Of a stretch of DNA of 64,000 nt, positions 62,060 to 64,000 are shown piece by piece. Both the position numbers and the translations under genes were made by a program. Numbering within the stretch: position 1 is the first letter of the stretch; each line of letters starts with the position of its first letter. Source of the DNA: an uncultured Granulosicoccus sp. (GTDB lineage: Bacteria; Pseudomonadota; Gammaproteobacteria; Granulosicoccales; Granulosicoccaceae); the NCBI GenBank assembly GCA_947499955.1, contig CANMQI010000001.1:496001-560000 (forward strand), given 5' to 3'. The notes under the pieces were generated by a model, which made no database searches, was not told where the DNA came from, and worked only from the letters and a program-made list of their open reading frames with translations.

Positions 62060-62875
62060 CTAGCCAGTCTTCTGTGGCGAGGAGACAGACTCCAAACCCT
62101 CGTTCGACTGGTTATTGGCACTGACCAACTCCAGCTCGACTCGGGTACTTTCCAGCGTTTCCCGTATTCGGGCGATATGCTCTTTTTCGTCTCGCACGGG
62201 AATCGCTGCTTCCGCCACCGTCAACAGCGAAACAAGCTCGCCCCGGGGTGACGCTATCGCGATGGAAAAACGTCTGATGCCCTTGGCATTGCCGAGCATG
62301 TCGTATTGCATGGCCAGGCGGTCGGTCGCCAGAATGCGTTCGCGCGCCTCGGCCCATTCCAGTCGTTTGCCCTGCACACCTACCTCGTGGAAACTGGACA
62401 GATCCCAGCTGCTCTCGATGTCCTCGATTCGGCAGTAGGCCAGTGCCAATCTGGAGATCGAATCCAGCTCATAGGTGGAACGCACATAGCCCGGATGAGC
62501 GCGCAGCTTGATGGGCTGCAGGGGATGTTCGTCGGTCACATGCCACAACAGACTGTGACCGCGCAGCAGGATGATCTCGGAGGCCGATTCGAGACTGGCA
62601 GAAATGGACGCACACGCCTGGCGCAACTGAATGGGTGAAATGTTGCCGATACCGATGCGACGTTCGAACGAGAAGTTCGGCAGCAGCCGACCTTCCGGCG
62701 TGGTGTACACATAGCCCGTCTGTTCCATCTCGCTCAACAGTCGGTAGACCGTGGATGAGGGCAGACCCACGCGCTCGACGATTTCGGACTTGCTGAAACC
62801 CTCACTGGGCGCATCGGACAGGGATTCTGCCAGCCTGAGGATACGGACAAAGTTCTTGGACACCGTGATTCCCAA
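62060..62875 (-). CDS. IclR-family regulator of the sulfatase-ABC operon
   Basis: 271 aa. The N-terminal winged helix (VRILRLAESLSDAPSEGFSKSEIVERVGLPSSTVYRLLSEM) is followed by an effector domain (about 90-255). It is the first gene of the operon that continues through the importer to the sulfatase, and it is divergent from the AGE-family isomerase gene. An 18-bp inverted repeat lies immediately upstream of its start. It probably regulates both directions. Confidence 0.92.
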   Translation of the reverse strand: MGITVSKNFVRILRLAESLSDAPSEGFSKSEIVERVGLPSSTVYRLLSEMEQTGYVYTTPEGRLLPNFSFERRIGIGNISPIQLRQACASISASLESASEIILLRGHSLLWHVTDEHPLQPIKLRAHPGYVRSTYELDSISRLALAYCRIEDIESSWDLSSFHEVGVQGKRLEWAEARERILATDRLAMQYDMLGNAKGIRRFSIAIASPRGELVSLLTVAEAAIPVRDEKEHIARIRETLESTRVELELVSANNQSNEGLESVSSPQKTG

Positions 62876-62878
62876 ATT

Positions 62879-62896
62879 TGAGAAGATTGATTCTCA
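62879..62896. promoter_or_regulatory. Probable IclR operator
   Basis: TGAGAA-GATTGA-TTCTCA, perfect 6-bp arms with a 6-nt spacer, four bases upstream of the IclR start codon and about 240 bp from the divergent isomerase start. Binding here would block the regulator's own ribosome and promoter region. Confidence 0.55.
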
Positions 62897-63132
62897 TTAT
62901 ATGGAATAACAGTTGTGTGTCAACCGCAAACCAGTACCCTGTTCGAATCTGTTATCCGGGCAACAGTGTCGACCCGGCTCGTTTGCACCGGTAGCGTCGC
63001 TCGCAGCAGTCAGTTAAAAAAGCATGTGGCATAGTGGTTTCCATCACTCTGCCTGCCGATACCCGAACCGTCGGTATCGGATGACACCGGCAGCATTTTC
63101 CGCGAACGACTCGAGCAGCCCGACACACCAAC

Positions 63133-64000
63133 ATGCCGACACCCGAAACGCCTGTATTCGAAAGCCCCGACTTCCTGCAGCAACACATCCAGTCCATTCT
63201 GGATTTCTATGAACCCCGAGTCATCGGCCCGGAAGCCGGGCTGCGCTCCTGCTTTCTGGACAATGGCGATTGCTTCGATCCTCACAGCCGACAGCTGGTG
63301 GGTTCAGCCCGCTATGTGGTGAATTACGCGACCGCGTATCGTCTCTATGGTCAGGCCAACCATCTGGAATGGGCGCAGCGGGGTCTGGATTATCTGACTC
63401 AGGTACACCGTCAGGACAATGGCCGGTATGTCTGGCTGCTGGAGAAGGATGCCATTGTCGATGATCGGGTCATGGCCTATGGTCACGCCTTTGTCATGCT
63501 GGCCGCAGCCTCCTGCGTGCGTGCAGGTATCGACACCGCCCTGCCTACGCTGCATGAAGTCAACGATTTCATGGAACACAATTTCTGGGATGACAGCGCA
63601 GGCGCCTATGCCGACGAGCGCAATGCAAGCCTGGAAGCACTGGATCCCTACCGCGGCCAGAACGCCAATATGCACATGTGCGAAGCACTACTGGCAGCGT
63701 GGCAGGCCACCGGTCACAAACCCTTTCTGGACCGCGCCGAACAACTGGCGGCGCGCTTTACCTTCGAGCTTGCCGGGCAGTCCGACGGACAGATCTGGGA
63801 GCACTATGACAGCAACTGGCAGGTTGACATGCAGTTCAACATCGACAAGCCGAATGATCGCTACAAGCCCTGGGGATTCCAGCCCGGTCACCAGGTGGAA
63901 TGGAGCAAGCTGCTGCTGATACTGAACGAAGAACGGCCTGACGAGAAGTGGTTACCCAAGGCCCGTGATCTTTACGAGCGCGCAATGAGCTCGGGCTGGG
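63133..64000 (+). CDS. AGE-family sugar isomerase/epimerase, C-terminus cut by window end
   Basis: 289 codons are visible from the ATG at 63133; no stop appears before the window ends. The alpha/alpha-barrel family signatures are present: GSARYVVNYATAYRLYG, MAYGHAFVMLAAASCVRAG with the catalytic-type His, PYRGQNANMHMCEALLAAW and KPWGFQPGHQVEWSKLLL. This pattern fits mannose/sulfoquinovose isomerases (YihS-like) and N-acylglucosamine 2-epimerase. It is divergent from the IclR-ABC-sulfatase operon, so it may isomerise the desulfated or sulfonated sugar after uptake. It appears to be missing roughly 100 residues. Confidence 0.88.
   Translation, partial: MPTPETPVFESPDFLQQHIQSILDFYEPRVIGPEAGLRSCFLDNGDCFDPHSRQLVGSARYVVNYATAYRLYGQANHLEWAQRGLDYLTQVHRQDNGRYVWLLEKDAIVDDRVMAYGHAFVMLAAASCVRAGIDTALPTLHEVNDFMEHNFWDDSAGAYADERNASLEALDPYRGQNANMHMCEALLAAWQATGHKPFLDRAEQLAARFTFELAGQSDGQIWEHYDSNWQVDMQFNIDKPNDRYKPWGFQPGHQVEWSKLLLILNEERPDEKWLPKARDLYERAMSSGW

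Noticed and set aside
1-64000. tRNA, rRNA, CRISPR arrays, insertion sequences or prophage
   Set aside because: No transposase, integrase or phage protein, no spaced direct-repeat array and no structural RNA gene was recognised.

Overview
The window reads as chromosome of a large-genome, free-living, probably marine gammaproteobacterium. Evidence: dense paired operons of uptake systems (TRAP, ABC sugar, BCCT, EamA, TonB/siderophore) with matching catabolic enzymes, each with its own LacI, IclR, LysR or GntR/MocR regulator, moderately high GC and gammaproteobacterial-type proteins. A Granulosicoccus-like organism is my guess, not something the sequence proves. I see no rRNA, tRNA, CRISPR array, phage or insertion sequence.

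Layout. 1-2145: sulfur cassette (YeeE-type transporter, periplasmic rhodanese). 2419-6914: DoxX-like protein, then bacteriophytochrome plus heme oxygenase plus EamA exporter. 7036-9894: secreted glucose/sorbosone-dehydrogenase-like protein with three Cys-paired N-terminal modules. 10210-14296: RRM protein, BON-MscS channel, heme-sensing GGDEF-EAL protein. 14385-22854: TRAP importer divergent from a GlpA-like dehydrogenase / oxidoreductase / FGGY kinase / FAH operon. 22925-26704: lacI-ilvD/edd-FAH sugar-acid operon. 26844-32797: siderophore receptor divergent from its ABC importer, with a Fur-like box between.

32831-38795 is the most unusual part. Three small proteins combine a Sec signal peptide, a double-glycine leader motif and a CxxC core. 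They are grouped with a signal-peptide-bearing C39 peptidase, an outer-membrane beta-barrel and a large lipoprotein. This resembles the functional-amyloid (Fap) export logic of Pseudomonas (FapD C39 peptidase, FapF barrel, CxxC-containing FapB/FapC), but with tiny subunits. The two inferred transcription units each carry the same 16-bp inverted repeat upstream, and a LuxR-type regulator gene lies at the end of the cluster.

39387-46942: LysR regulator and a tightly coupled operon of aldehyde dehydrogenase, M19-like protein with a degenerate metal site, BCCT transporter, an unrecognised 557-aa protein and a DUF3726-type protein; probably an uncharacterised catabolic route. 47024-54073: GlpM, MocR-type regulator divergent from a PNPOx-family protein, SDR, LacI regulator with three evenly spaced operators, EamA transporter, AlkC-like DNA glycosylase. 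54338-64000: aldehyde dehydrogenase and an IclR-controlled ABC sugar importer translationally coupled to a cytoplasmic sulfatase, divergent from an AGE-family sugar isomerase cut by the window end; this looks like uptake and desulfation of a sulfated sugar.
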